From NCBI RefSeq assembly GCF_010092445.1, contig NZ_CP048031.1, positions 1,302,001-1,366,000 on the forward strand: a stretch of 64,000 nucleotides of DNA, in the 5' to 3' direction. The translations under genes were made by a program, and so were the position numbers. Below the pieces are notes generated by a model. It was not told where the DNA came from. It saw only the letters and a program-made list of their open reading frames with translations, and did no database searches. Below, piece after piece: positions 41,746 through 50,877 of the stretch; position 1 is the first letter of the stretch, and each line of letters opens with the position of its first letter. This DNA comes from Shewanella sp. Arc9-LZ. GTDB taxonomy: Bacteria > Pseudomonadota > Gammaproteobacteria > Enterobacterales > Shewanellaceae.

Positions 41746-43602
41746 ATGAACAATACCCATAAGCAACTCACTCGCAGTGTATTAGCCATCGTGATTAGTG
41801 CGATTATTATCGGTGGTTGTGCGCAAGAATCCAAAGACAGTGCGAAACAAAGTCAGCCACAATCTATCTCTACAATTCAGTCCACTTCTAAAACTCAATC
41901 CACTAGTGAAACTCATTCAACTCGACAACAAAATCCCGAGTTGCATGAGGTAGCAGGTTTAGTGATGGCATCTGAGCCACAAGCTGATTTATACCAAGGC
42001 TCAAAGGAGGTGCATCTCAGCGCTAAAGTCATGGCATCGTCAATGGCGCAGCGTATTGTGAGTCCTCAGCATGTCAGCGCAAGCGATCGCAGCTTGTTAT
42101 TAGCACCTAATGTTAATGACAAATTTGAGTCGCTAGTACAAAACGGCAATATGGTAGCAGGCGAAACACCGGTATCGACGTTTTCAATTGATGTTGATAC
42201 TGGCAGTTACAGCACTACGCGCAGATTAATCAGTCAAGGCCAACTGCCGGCAAAGAATAGCGTTAGGGTAGAGGAGTTAGTGAACTACTTTAGTTATGAC
42301 TACCCAGCACCGACAACCACTGAGCAGCCATTTAGGGTTAATACTGAATTAGCACCATCACCGTATAATGCTGATACTCAGTTATTACGCATTGGTATTA
42401 AAGGCTTTGATGTTGCGCCTGATAAGCTTGGTGCGAGTAATTTGGTGTTACTGCTTGATGTGTCAGGCTCTATGTCATCTGCTGATAAATTGCCATTATT
42501 GAAACAAGCCATGCTGATGTTGAGTCAGCAGTTATCGGCGCAAGATAAAGTATCGATTGTGGTGTACGCCGGTGCCAGCGGTGTAGTGCTTGACGGTGTC
42601 GCAGGTAATGACTTTACTGCCATTAAAACAGCCCTAAGTCAGTTAAATGCGCAAGGTGGCACTAACGGCAGCCAAGGTATTCAGTTAGCGTATCAATTAG
42701 CGCAAAAACACTTTATCGAAAACGGCAGTAACCGAGTCATATTAGCTACCGACGGTGACTTTAACTTGGGAATAACAGATCATCAGCAATTGGTCGATTT
42801 CGTTGCCAGTCAAAGCAAAAAGGGTATTGGCTTATCAACGCTTGGTTTTGGTCTAGGTTCGGGTACTGCAAGTTACAACGACCATTTGTTGGAGCAATTA
42901 TCGAATAAAGCTAACGGTCAATATGCCTTTATCGACACCTTAAATGAAGCACGAAAAGTGCTAGTTGATCAACTCAGTGCCACACTGTTAACTATTGCCC
43001 ACGATGTTAAAGTGCAAATTGAATTTAACCCCGCAGTGGTGTCTGAGTATCGATTGATTGGTTACGAAAATCGCTTGTTAAATCGTAGTGACTTTAATAA
43101 CGACGCCGTTGATGCAGGCGAGATTGGTGCGGGTCATACTGTGACTGCACTGTACGAAATCCGTTATAACGACAGCCATAATCGCCTAGTTGATCCGCTG
43201 CGTTATACCGCCACGGAATCAACGCAAATAGATGATGCTAAAGTTCATCAACACACTGTAAATGAAGTGGCTTATTTAAAGCTGCGTTATAAAGCGATTG
43301 GCGAACAAACCAGTCAATTAATCGCCTATCCTATTAGTCGTGAGCAGCAGCTGACTCATTTGCATCAAGCCAGCGATGACTTTAGGTTTGCCGCGGCAGT
43401 CGCTGGATTTGGTCAGCTGCTTAACCAGAATAATTATGTCCACGATACTGATTATGCTAAGTTAATTACACTTGCTGAGTCTGCAATGGGTCATGACCGA
43501 TTTGGCTATCGTCATGAGTTTGTGCAAATGTTAAAAACTGCAAGTGTACTTGATAAGCAGGTTTTGATGACTGAACCTGATACTCGTTGGGTTAGCCAAT
43601 AA
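41746..43602 (+). CDS. VWA-domain lipoprotein (YfbK type)
   Basis: A 618-residue lipoprotein; ATG 41746 is preferred over ATG 41731 because GAGGAAA then serves as ribosome binding site. The lipobox IGGC places Cys25 as lipidated residue, followed by a Ser/Gln/Thr-rich linker. The N-terminal YfbK-type domain shows FSIDVDTGSYSTTRR. The von Willebrand A domain has the metal-binding DVSGSMSS motif followed by conserved TDGDFNLG. A C-terminal DUF3520-like part follows. It lies directly before an ECF sigma gene, and this combination is common in bacteria, but its role is not established. Confidence 0.85.
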   Translation: MNNTHKQLTRSVLAIVISAIIIGGCAQESKDSAKQSQPQSISTIQSTSKTQSTSETHSTRQQNPELHEVAGLVMASEPQADLYQGSKEVHLSAKVMASSMAQRIVSPQHVSASDRSLLLAPNVNDKFESLVQNGNMVAGETPVSTFSIDVDTGSYSTTRRLISQGQLPAKNSVRVEELVNYFSYDYPAPTTTEQPFRVNTELAPSPYNADTQLLRIGIKGFDVAPDKLGASNLVLLLDVSGSMSSADKLPLLKQAMLMLSQQLSAQDKVSIVVYAGASGVVLDGVAGNDFTAIKTALSQLNAQGGTNGSQGIQLAYQLAQKHFIENGSNRVILATDGDFNLGITDHQQLVDFVASQSKKGIGLSTLGFGLGSGTASYNDHLLEQLSNKANGQYAFIDTLNEARKVLVDQLSATLLTIAHDVKVQIEFNPAVVSEYRLIGYENRLLNRSDFNNDAVDAGEIGAGHTVTALYEIRYNDSHNRLVDPLRYTATESTQIDDAKVHQHTVNEVAYLKLRYKAIGEQTSQLIAYPISREQQLTHLHQASDDFRFAAAVAGFGQLLNQNNYVHDTDYAKLITLAESAMGHDRFGYRHEFVQMLKTASVLDKQVLMTEPDTRWVSQ

Positions 43603-43623
43603 ATGCGTCACAAAAAGGATAAA

Positions 43624-44241
43624 ATGGTGCAAACATCAATATACCCTAAGGATGAGTCGTTAATTCCCCAAGTGGGAAGTGACGAGCAACTGATGCTCGA
43701 CTACCAAGCGGGCGACGTCCGCGCGTTCGAGGCCTTATACCTTAAACACAAAGGCCCTTTATATCGTTATTTTGTGCGTCAATTACATGACCAGCAGCTC
43801 GCCGAAGATTTGTATCAAGACACCTGGGGTAAGGTGATTAATGCGGCGAGGCAATATCAAGTCACCGCCAAATTCACCACTTGGTTATATAAAATTGCCC
43901 ATAACTTATTGATTGACCATGTGCGAGCCGTTAAGCCTCTCGATAAAGTGACCCCGCTTGGCGAAGATCAAACCATGGACTGCTTACAAGCCGACGATCA
44001 AGCTTCGCCCGAGCCACAAGTTGAGCAACAGCAACAAGCCGATATGATGAAAAGCTGCATTGCCAAGTTGCCGCCAGTGCAAAAAGAAGCTTTTTTGCTC
44101 AACATTGAAATGGGCATGACCGCCGCCATGATAAGCGACATTGCTAATGTGACTTTAGAAGCAACTAAAAGTCGTATTCGTTATGCATATCATAGTATTA
44201 AGCAATGTGTTGCTAATCAAAGGCAGGAGACAACATTATGA
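43624..44241 (+). CDS. ECF-type sigma factor
   Basis: A sigma-70 family factor of 205 residues from ATG 43624, which has AAGGA upstream. An in-frame ATG at 43603 directly abuts the previous stop and could be used instead. Region 2 is visible in GDVRAFEALYLKHKGPLYRYFVRQL with the following LAEDLYQDTW, and region 4 in LPPVQKEAFLLNIEMGMTAAMISDIANVTLEATKSRIRYA. The gene overlaps the next one by four bases (ATGA), pointing to a sigma/anti-sigma-like pair. Target promoters are unknown. Confidence 0.87.
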   Translation: MVQTSIYPKDESLIPQVGSDEQLMLDYQAGDVRAFEALYLKHKGPLYRYFVRQLHDQQLAEDLYQDTWGKVINAARQYQVTAKFTTWLYKIAHNLLIDHVRAVKPLDKVTPLGEDQTMDCLQADDQASPEPQVEQQQQADMMKSCIAKLPPVQKEAFLLNIEMGMTAAMISDIANVTLEATKSRIRYAYHSIKQCVANQRQETTL

Positions 44242-45086
44242 GTCAGCAACAAGATCATGATGCAGAGTTCACTGCATTACAAACTGAAATCAAAGATGCT
44301 TATCATCAACAACCATTAGAGCAACCTTCTGCAGAACTTGATGAAGCCATATTAACCAAGGCGCGTTCGGAGGCTAATGTATCTAAAGGCAGTTCAGCTA
44401 AAAAATCAATCTGGCAACGCAATGCATGGGTGTACTCAAGTGCTGCCTCAGTGTTGCTGGTGGCGGGATTATTTATATTAAATCCAAGTTTGCAAAAAAA
44501 CCTTGGTACTGACTCGGAGCAAAGCGTACCTGCTCAGCAGCCACCATTTAAGCAGGCCAAATCGACATCGGATGTACCTAAACTAACTGAATCACCAGTT
44601 GAAGATGCCGCAGCAGCAGAATCCGTTGCAGTGCAGGGATTGTCGATGAAATCGGCACCTGTAAATAATCAGTCAAGAAATCGCGATGTAGTCAGTGAAG
44701 CATCTGATAACAATCGGTCTGATAGCAATGGATCTATTGAATCTCAAATGGCAGATACATCGTCCGCGGTAATGAGTGCCGCGCCAGCACCTGCCAAAGT
44801 AAATACAGAAGCACAAAAGAAAGCATTAGAGCTGCAATCACGCAGTAATGCCAAGGAGGTACAGCAAGTGAAACAGTCATTTAATGGTTCGTTAAAAGGG
44901 GACATTGAGTTAGATACTGCTGATGTTGCCTTGGCTCGTTTAAAAGTATTAATGGTCGACAATAAACTGATTCAAGCTGAGCGTTATATGATCACCATAG
45001 ATCAACGCTTTCCTGAGTTATCAGATCCGTCGCATCCACTTTATGAGCAATACCATAAAATTGTACTGCAACTGACTTCGCAGTAA
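44238..45086 (+). CDS. Membrane protein, probable regulator of the adjacent sigma factor
   Basis: A 282-residue protein with a cytoplasmic N-terminus of about 60 residues, one membrane helix at about 67-86 (AWVYSSAASVLLVAGLFIL), a long low-complexity Ser/Ala/Gln-rich linker and a C-terminal helical region. The position (ATGA overlap with the sigma gene) and the single-pass topology fit an anti-sigma factor. I see no zinc-binding HxxxCxxC motif, so the class is not assigned. Function is inferred from context. Confidence 0.65.
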   Translation: MSQQQDHDAEFTALQTEIKDAYHQQPLEQPSAELDEAILTKARSEANVSKGSSAKKSIWQRNAWVYSSAASVLLVAGLFILNPSLQKNLGTDSEQSVPAQQPPFKQAKSTSDVPKLTESPVEDAAAAESVAVQGLSMKSAPVNNQSRNRDVVSEASDNNRSDSNGSIESQMADTSSAVMSAAPAPAKVNTEAQKKALELQSRSNAKEVQQVKQSFNGSLKGDIELDTADVALARLKVLMVDNKLIQAERYMITIDQRFPELSDPSHPLYEQYHKIVLQLTSQ

Positions 45087-45121
45087 GCAAAATACCAGAA
45101 TACTAAGACGGTAAAATACCC

Positions 45122-45153
45122 ACGGCTAAGCAATTATTGCTTAGCCGTTTTTT
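45122..45153 (+). terminator. Terminator of the VWA-sigma operon
   Basis: Perfect arms CGGCTAAGCAA and TTGCTTAGCCG are followed by six T residues. Confidence 0.92.
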
Positions 45154-45289
45154 GTTCCCTGTAGAGGTTCGTTACATTTTTGTACTGCAACAATTGGCAT
45201 AACTCTGATAACGTGAATCAATCAATAAAAATAGCCTACTCGATAACGCGTTATCTCTAATTATCGACTTTATAAGGAAGCTCCTCACC

Positions 45290-48200
45290 ATGAAACTTCG
45301 TCGCTCCGTTGCGCATTGTATGTTGGCACTAGGCACTTTAGCGTGTTCATCATTGATATTCGCCAACGCCTCTAATCAAGGCTATTACCGCGCTCCTGCA
45401 TTACACGATCAAACCTTAGTGTTTACTGCCGAAGGCGATCTTTGGACCACTGAACTCAGTCAAAACAATAACCAAACTAAAGCCAGCCGCTTAACCAGTT
45501 TAGCTGCTGAAGAGTTGGACGCAACCATTTCTAAAGACGGTAAATGGGTGGCATATACTGCCAATTATGAAGGCGCTACCGAAGTGTATGTTATGCCGAT
45601 TCAAGGCGGCGTAGCTAAACGGGTGAGCTTTGAAAACAGCCGAGTACGTCTGCAAGGTTGGACGGCATCTGGCGAAGTATTGTATTCAACCGACAACGCC
45701 TTTGGTCCGGCTAACTTTTGGGTGCTTAAAACCGTTGACCCACAATCCTTAACCATTACCGATTTACCGTTAGCTGACGCAGTCGAAGGCACCATTGATG
45801 ATAAAGGTGAATATGTTTATTTTACCCAATTTGGTCTGCAAGTTAGCGGCGACAATGTCAAAGTGTATCGCGGCGGCGCTAAAGGCGAAATTTGGCGTTA
45901 TAAGTTAGGCAGTAAACAAGAAGCACAACAGTTAACCAACGCCCACGAAGGCTCGGTTAAACAGCCAATGCTATGGAACCAACGTGTTTACTTTGTCAGT
46001 GACCAATCAGGCAATGACAACATTTGGTCAATGACCCTAGATGGCAAAGACATTAAGCAACACACTCAATATTCCGACTGGCAAGTGCGTGACGCCCAGC
46101 TTAATAATGGCCGTATTGTGTTTCAGCAGGGCGCCGACATTAAGTTACTTAATCTAGCCGATCTTGCGGAATCAACAGTAGCCATAGAGCTTACCAGCGA
46201 CTTTACTCATCGCCGCGAGCAGTGGGTTAACGACCCAATGGATTACGCCACCTCGACAGTATTTTCTCATCAAGGCGATAACGTCGTCATAACGGCCCGT
46301 AGCCATGTAGCTATTGCCAGCAAAGACGGTCGTCGTTTAGTGCAAATAGATTCACCCGCCGATAGTCGTGTACGTGATGCACTATTAAGTGATGACGGCA
46401 AATGGGTTTATGGCATTAGCGATGCGTCTGGCGAACAAGAAATTTGGCAATATCCTGCCGACGGTTCTGCCGGTGCTAAGCAACTTACTAAAGATGGCAG
46501 CACTTTACGCACCAGTTTATCGTTATCACCAAATGGCCGTTATTTAGTGCATGACGATTACATGGGTAATGTGTGGTTACTTGATTTAAGCCGCAACAAT
46601 AACCAAAAAATCATTAAAAATGGCGAAGGTTTAGGCCCTTACCAAGACATAAAATGGTCTGGCGACAGTCAATTTATTGCGCTAACCAAGGCTGAGATTG
46701 GCAAACAACGTCCGCAAATTGTGTTGTATTCCATTAACGAGTCAAAATCACAAACCTTGACTACAGACAAATACGAGTCTTTTTCGCCTAGTTTTAGCCA
46801 CGACGGTAAATGGTTGTATTTCTTGTCTAACCGCGAATTTAAAGCCAACCCTGGTTCGCCTTGGGGCGACCGTAACATGGGGCCGATATTTGATAAACGC
46901 ACTCAAGTGTTTGCCTTAGCATTAGATGCTAAAGCATCATTTCCGTTTGCCAAACCAACCGAGCTTACCGTTAACAAAGACGCTAAAAAAGCTGACAGTA
47001 AAGACCAAGACACCCCAGCAAAAGTCAAAGTAGAGTGGGACGGATTAAACCAACGCTTATGGCAAGTGCCAGTTGATGCAGGTAACTACAATAGCTTAAC
47101 CGCAACCAAAGATAAGCTGTATTTATTAGATGGCAGCCAAGATAAAAGCGAGCTAAAACTGATTAAGTTTGACCCGCTCAATATTAAAGTCGACACCTTT
47201 GGTGAAGATGTCGGCCAATATTCGTTATCAAAAGATGGCAGTAAAATCATGCTGCGCAAACAGTCTGATCCTAAAAGCCTTATGATTGTCGATGCCGGTG
47301 ACAAACTGCCCAGCGATGTATCGCGCGCCAAAGTCAGCACCGACCAATGGCAATTAAGTATTTCTCCGCAGCAAGAATGGCAACAAATTTTTGAAGATGC
47401 GTGGTTAATGCATCGCGATTCGTTTTTTGATCCAAAAATGCGCGGCGTAGATTGGCAAGCAGCTAAAGCTAAATATCAACCTTTGGTAGACAGACTGACC
47501 GATCGTAATGAGCTGAATGATATTTTCACCCAAATGATGGGTGAACTGAACTCATTACATTCACAAGTACGAGGTGGCGATATTGCCCAAGATGCCGATG
47601 CAGCCAAAGCCGCTGCATTAGGGGCAAGGCTGACACAAACCGATAGAGGTGTGGTGATAAGCCATATTTATCAAACCGACCCTGAGTTGCCGTTGTCGGC
47701 ATCCCCATTGGCACGCATTGAGGTTGATGCGAAAGAAGGTGATGTGATTGCGAGTATCAATGGTAAGAAAATCACTAACATTGCCGATGTGACTCAACTA
47801 CTGCGAAACCAAGGCAACAAGCAGGTGTTGCTCGGTTTAGTCCGTGGTAAAACAGTCATCAATACCATAGTCACTCCCCATGATATTGGTACCGATGCCA
47901 AGCTACGTTACCTTGATTGGGTTGAGCATAACGGCGACAAAGTGGCCAAAGCCTCTAAAGGGAATATTGGTTATTTACACTTGTATGCCATGGGCAGCGG
48001 TGATGTCGAAAGCTTTGCTCGCGAGTTTTATACCAATTACGACAAAGATGGCTTAATCATCGATGTTCGTCGCAATCGTGGTGGCAATATCGACAGTTGG
48101 ATTATCGAAAAACTGTTACGCCGTGCATGGGCATTTTGGCAGCCAACTCATGGCAGCACCAACGCAAACATGCAGCAAACCTTTAGAGGCCATTTAGTGA

Positions 48201-48586
48201 TATTAGCCGATCAAATGACCTACTCAGATGGTGAGACTTTTTCTGCCGGAATTAGAGCGCTAAACATTGCGCCTATTATCGGTAAGCAAACTGCGGGCGC
48301 TGGAGTGTGGTTATCGGGTCGCAATTCGGTGACCGATAAAGGCATGGCACGAGTGGCAGAATACCCACAATATGCCATCGATGGGCGTTGGGTTGTTGAA
48401 GGTCACGGGGTTGAGCCAGACATTGAAGTCGATAACTTACCTTATGCCACTTTTAGCGGTAAAGATGCACAACTTGATGCTGCTATCAGTTATTTGAAAG
48501 ATGAACTAGTACAACAACCTATTGCGCCATTACAAGGCTTGCCAATGCCAAAAATAGGTAAAGCAGCTGACATAAAAGCCAAATAA
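45290..48586 (+). CDS. Tricorn-like S41 protease, exported
   Basis: A 1098-residue protein with a Sec signal peptide (about residues 1-26, ending IFANA). The N-terminal half is a pair of WD40/TolB-type beta-propellers (repeated DGKWVAY, DGKWVYG, NGRYLVH, DGKWLYF). A C1-type helical region, a PDZ-like domain (VISHIYQTDPELP to LVRGKTVI) and a C-terminal S41 catalytic domain follow. The nucleophile is Ser979 in the TYSDGE motif. The order matches archaeal Tricorn. It probably degrades peptides in the periplasm. An AAGGAAG ribosome binding site precedes the ATG. Stand-alone gene with terminator. Confidence 0.9.
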   Translation: MKLRRSVAHCMLALGTLACSSLIFANASNQGYYRAPALHDQTLVFTAEGDLWTTELSQNNNQTKASRLTSLAAEELDATISKDGKWVAYTANYEGATEVYVMPIQGGVAKRVSFENSRVRLQGWTASGEVLYSTDNAFGPANFWVLKTVDPQSLTITDLPLADAVEGTIDDKGEYVYFTQFGLQVSGDNVKVYRGGAKGEIWRYKLGSKQEAQQLTNAHEGSVKQPMLWNQRVYFVSDQSGNDNIWSMTLDGKDIKQHTQYSDWQVRDAQLNNGRIVFQQGADIKLLNLADLAESTVAIELTSDFTHRREQWVNDPMDYATSTVFSHQGDNVVITARSHVAIASKDGRRLVQIDSPADSRVRDALLSDDGKWVYGISDASGEQEIWQYPADGSAGAKQLTKDGSTLRTSLSLSPNGRYLVHDDYMGNVWLLDLSRNNNQKIIKNGEGLGPYQDIKWSGDSQFIALTKAEIGKQRPQIVLYSINESKSQTLTTDKYESFSPSFSHDGKWLYFLSNREFKANPGSPWGDRNMGPIFDKRTQVFALALDAKASFPFAKPTELTVNKDAKKADSKDQDTPAKVKVEWDGLNQRLWQVPVDAGNYNSLTATKDKLYLLDGSQDKSELKLIKFDPLNIKVDTFGEDVGQYSLSKDGSKIMLRKQSDPKSLMIVDAGDKLPSDVSRAKVSTDQWQLSISPQQEWQQIFEDAWLMHRDSFFDPKMRGVDWQAAKAKYQPLVDRLTDRNELNDIFTQMMGELNSLHSQVRGGDIAQDADAAKAAALGARLTQTDRGVVISHIYQTDPELPLSASPLARIEVDAKEGDVIASINGKKITNIADVTQLLRNQGNKQVLLGLVRGKTVINTIVTPHDIGTDAKLRYLDWVEHNGDKVAKASKGNIGYLHLYAMGSGDVESFAREFYTNYDKDGLIIDVRRNRGGNIDSWIIEKLLRRAWAFWQPTHGSTNANMQQTFRGHLVILADQMTYSDGETFSAGIRALNIAPIIGKQTAGAGVWLSGRNSVTDKGMARVAEYPQYAIDGRWVVEGHGVEPDIEVDNLPYATFSGKDAQLDAAISYLKDELVQQPIAPLQGLPMPKIGKAADIKAK

Positions 48587-48619
48587 CTTTAAATTGGCTT
48601 CAGTAAACCAATAAAAAAT

Positions 48620-48655
48620 AACCCTCTCAGCGTCATGTTGAGAGGGTTATTATTA
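48620..48655 (+). terminator. Terminator-like hairpin after the S41 protease gene
   Basis: Ten-bp arms AACCCTCTCA and TGAGAGGGTT with a 9-base loop; the tail TATTATTA is only partly T-rich. Confidence 0.65.
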
Positions 48656-48677
48656 AAACTTAAAAATTTTAATACTT

Positions 48678-48709
48678 TAAAACAGTAAAACAGTAAAACA
48701 GTAAAACAG
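48678..48709. repeat. Four tandem copies of an 8-bp repeat
   Basis: The unit TAAAACAG is repeated four times without change, ending just before the osmC stop codon on the opposite strand. It is a short simple-sequence tract that could vary in copy number. Confidence 0.92.
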
Positions 48710-48710
48710 C

Positions 48711-49148
48711 TTAGTGCTTTATTTCAACTTCGCATGCTAACGAGTTAGCAATAAAGCAATTTGCATGGGCTTTTTCATGTATCTTCGCTAACGTTTCTGC
48801 GTCAACTTCAATCCCTTCTGCAAACGTCACTTTAGGCACTAATGTCATTTTAACCACGGCGACTTTACCTGCTTCATTTTTACCTAAATCAGCAGTAGCA
48901 TTATCAACATAATTGGCAACAGGCAGTCGCTTTAAATGGGCAATCGCTAAAAAGGTCAACATGTGGCAAGAAGACAAAGCAGCCAGTAAGCTTTCTTCTG
49001 GATTCACTTTATCGGCATTGCCTTTGTATTCAGGGGCTGATGACGCTTGAATCGTTTGCCCTGTACCAAACTTAACCTCATGGTCGCGATTAAACTCACC
49101 TTCCTCACTTGGTGAGGACTGCCAATTTACCGTTAATTTAAAGCCCAT
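48711..49148 (-). CDS. OsmC/Ohr-family peroxiredoxin
   Basis: OsmC-family proteins reduce organic hydroperoxides by a thiol mechanism. The 145-residue protein starts at ATG 49148, with GGGGAG upstream, rather than at an ATG 21 bases earlier. The peroxidatic Cys61 is in LAALSSCHMLTF and the resolving Cys131 in ANCFIANSLACEV, with the active-site Arg/Glu (E51-E52) region before. The GTGQTIQASSAPEYKGNADKV part is closer to the OsmC/YhfA-like branch than to Ohr. Confidence 0.9.
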   Translation of the reverse strand: MGFKLTVNWQSSPSEEGEFNRDHEVKFGTGQTIQASSAPEYKGNADKVNPEESLLAALSSCHMLTFLAIAHLKRLPVANYVDNATADLGKNEAGKVAVVKMTLVPKVTFAEGIEVDAETLAKIHEKAHANCFIANSLACEVEIKH

Positions 49149-49489
49149 TTTGTACTCCCCAAACCACATGAAAGTGGTGTTTATAACAACTTAATTTAGC
49201 GTGTATTACCCTGAAAAGCGGTCACTCACCAAACGGTAACACATCTCTATTGATTCAACACTAGGCGTACCTTAATGTCCATTAATTTGAGCTAAATAGT
49301 CAAACCGAAACGACCACTACATGTGGCGAAATCGATACAAACAAAATTGATAAAGCCTTTTCCATTGAAGCGATTTAAATACCATTTAAATCAGCTTTTT
49401 AGATGGATTTATTGCTATTTAACTATCTGTTTTAAAACAACGAAAGACTATCTATTGGTAATCAATGCATATGCGCTGTGTTATGCCAT

Positions 49490-49731
49490 CTACCACGTCG
49501 ATATTGCGTTAGCTACCGATGATAATGAATTTAAAATAGCGACAGCAGATTGGTCGACAATTGACTTTGGCGCAATAGTTGGTGATGACGCTGTGACTGA
49601 AGGGGTGTTGAAAACCTTAGTGGAAAAAGGCGCCAACATGCTTTAATGCCACAAGCGCCGGTACCTATTGCTATACGGTGACAGGTTCAAGCACTGAATC
49701 GCCAACCTTATTAGTTACCAAGTTGAACTAG
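49490..49731 (+). pseudogene. Decayed type IV pilin-like C-terminal fragment (frameshifted)
   Basis: In one frame up to the stop at 49644-49646 the translation reads DDNEFKIATADWSTIDFG followed by AIVGDDAVTEGVLKTLVEKGANM. One frame further, the sequence continues from 49645 as NATSAGTYCYTVTGSSTES and ends PTLLVTKLN at the stop 49729-49731. Joined, the two parts read like the soluble C-terminal head of a pilin or pseudopilin. The conserved N-terminal prepilin segment (GFTLIELM) is not found upstream, so the gene has lost its 5' part and carries a frameshift. The family call is from general resemblance only. Confidence 0.5.
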
Positions 49732-49756
49732 GCTTAAGTGATTGCCTCGTAAAAAA

Positions 49757-49786
49757 CAAAACCCAGCTAAAGCTGGGTTTTGTTTG
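49757..49786. terminator. Bidirectional terminator upstream of position 49800
   Basis: Arms AAAACCCAGCT and AGCTGGGTTTT are separated by two bases and flanked by A- and T-rich tails on both sides. It probably ends the minus-strand DsbA-like gene. Confidence 0.85.
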
Positions 49787-49801
49787 TTTAATGAAAACGG
49801 C

Positions 49802-50452
49802 TTAAGCTTCTTCTGTAGTCAGTTTGGTAATCAACTCAGCAATAGTGTCGGGATCTTGTGCGCCAGAGACTAAATATTGTTGATTAAACACAATGGCAGG
49901 TACGGCTTGAATTCCGCGGCTGATCCACAGTTGCTCTTCCTCTTTTACAGCAGCTTCAAAGCGTTTGTCGGTGAGCACAGCACGAGCCTCATCAGCATTT
50001 AACCCTACCTTTGTTGCAGCTTCAATGAGTACTTCAATGTCATCTGGGTTTTTCTGCTCAGTAAAATAGCTGCTAAACAGCGCCAATTTCAAGTCAGTTT
50101 GCTTACCAGACTCGGCAGCCCAATACAGTAGCTGGTGGGCCAGTAACGTGTTGTAAATACGTGATGAGTCGGAAAAGTTAAACTCAAAGCCTAAATCGGC
50201 ACCCATTTGGGTTAACCGTTGACGATTTTGAGCACTTTGCTCAGGTGTTGAACCGTATTTTTCAGCAATGTGCTCGCCTAAATGTTGCCCTTCAGGCCCC
50301 ATTGCTGGATTTAACTCAAACGGATGCCACTGCAATGTAACTTCTAAATCATCAAATTTGCTCAATGCTTGTTCAAGTCGGCGATAACCGACAATGCACC
50401 ACGGACACATTACGTCGGAAATAATGTCAATTTGGAGCTGATTAGTCGTCAT
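49802..50452 (-). CDS. DsbA-family oxidoreductase, FrnE type
   Basis: A 216-residue cytoplasmic thioredoxin-fold protein with an inserted helical domain. The active site CPWC is at Cys16-Cys19 in ISDVMCPWCIVGYRRLE. WHPFELNP, the helical insert and the cis-Pro-containing GIQAVPAIVFNQQYLVSGAQ ending are typical for the FrnE/2-hydroxychromene-2-carboxylate isomerase-like group. No signal peptide is seen. It probably performs disulfide exchange, possibly under oxidative stress. It is a single gene. Confidence 0.9.
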   Translation of the reverse strand: MTTNQLQIDIISDVMCPWCIVGYRRLEQALSKFDDLEVTLQWHPFELNPAMGPEGQHLGEHIAEKYGSTPEQSAQNRQRLTQMGADLGFEFNFSDSSRIYNTLLAHQLLYWAAESGKQTDLKLALFSSYFTEQKNPDDIEVLIEAATKVGLNADEARAVLTDKRFEAAVKEEEQLWISRGIQAVPAIVFNQQYLVSGAQDPDTIAELITKLTTEEA

Positions 50453-50877
50453 AAATGTTCCTGTTAATGATTAATTCGACTTAATTTAGCTAAGTCTACA
50501 AAAATAAAATGAGTATAGTTGCTTATAAATTAACTGTTTTTAGCGGTTAATTGATTGGTTTACCATCACTTGTGTAAACAACACAAAAGTTGCAACCTTT
50601 GGGACTAAATTGTGTCTATACTTAATCAGTAATCTGATGTTTAATCAATGTAAGGGTTAGGTCAATTAGATATACCCCATGCACGTTTATCAATGTTGTC
50701 GCTGTTAAAGTATACAAGTAGATATAAAACACATTATAGGCTTGAGTACTTGTGATACAAAGCACACGTTCCATGTCTAAATATGTCAGCCTGCATTTGT
50801 ACAACAACACTATTTATGTCAGCATGCAATTGTAATACGCAATACATTTGGCAAGTAAATTCTTTTAAGGATAATCT
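50453..50877. other. Intergenic region upstream of the hibernation factor gene
   Basis: About 425 bases with no gene. It contains two 20-base imperfect direct repeats (50782-50801 and 50815-50834), spaced 33 bases apart, just upstream of the hibernation factor gene, and a TTGTGT-N5-ACACAA inverted repeat at 50570-50586. Confidence 0.6.
50782..50834 (+). promoter_or_regulatory. Pair of 20-base direct repeats upstream of hpf/raiA
   Basis: TATGTCAGCCTGCATTTGTA at 50782-50801 and TATGTCAGCATGCAATTGTA at 50815-50834 differ at two positions. Their 33-base spacing is close to three helical turns, which fits cooperative binding of a regulator to one face of the DNA. The regulator is unknown. Confidence 0.45.

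Noticed and set aside
49323..49489. Intact N-terminal part of a 107-residue protein before the pilin-like fragment
   Set aside because: The translated part is Lys/Leu/Tyr-rich without signal or domain and lacks the prepilin motif; it looks like chance extension of the frame.
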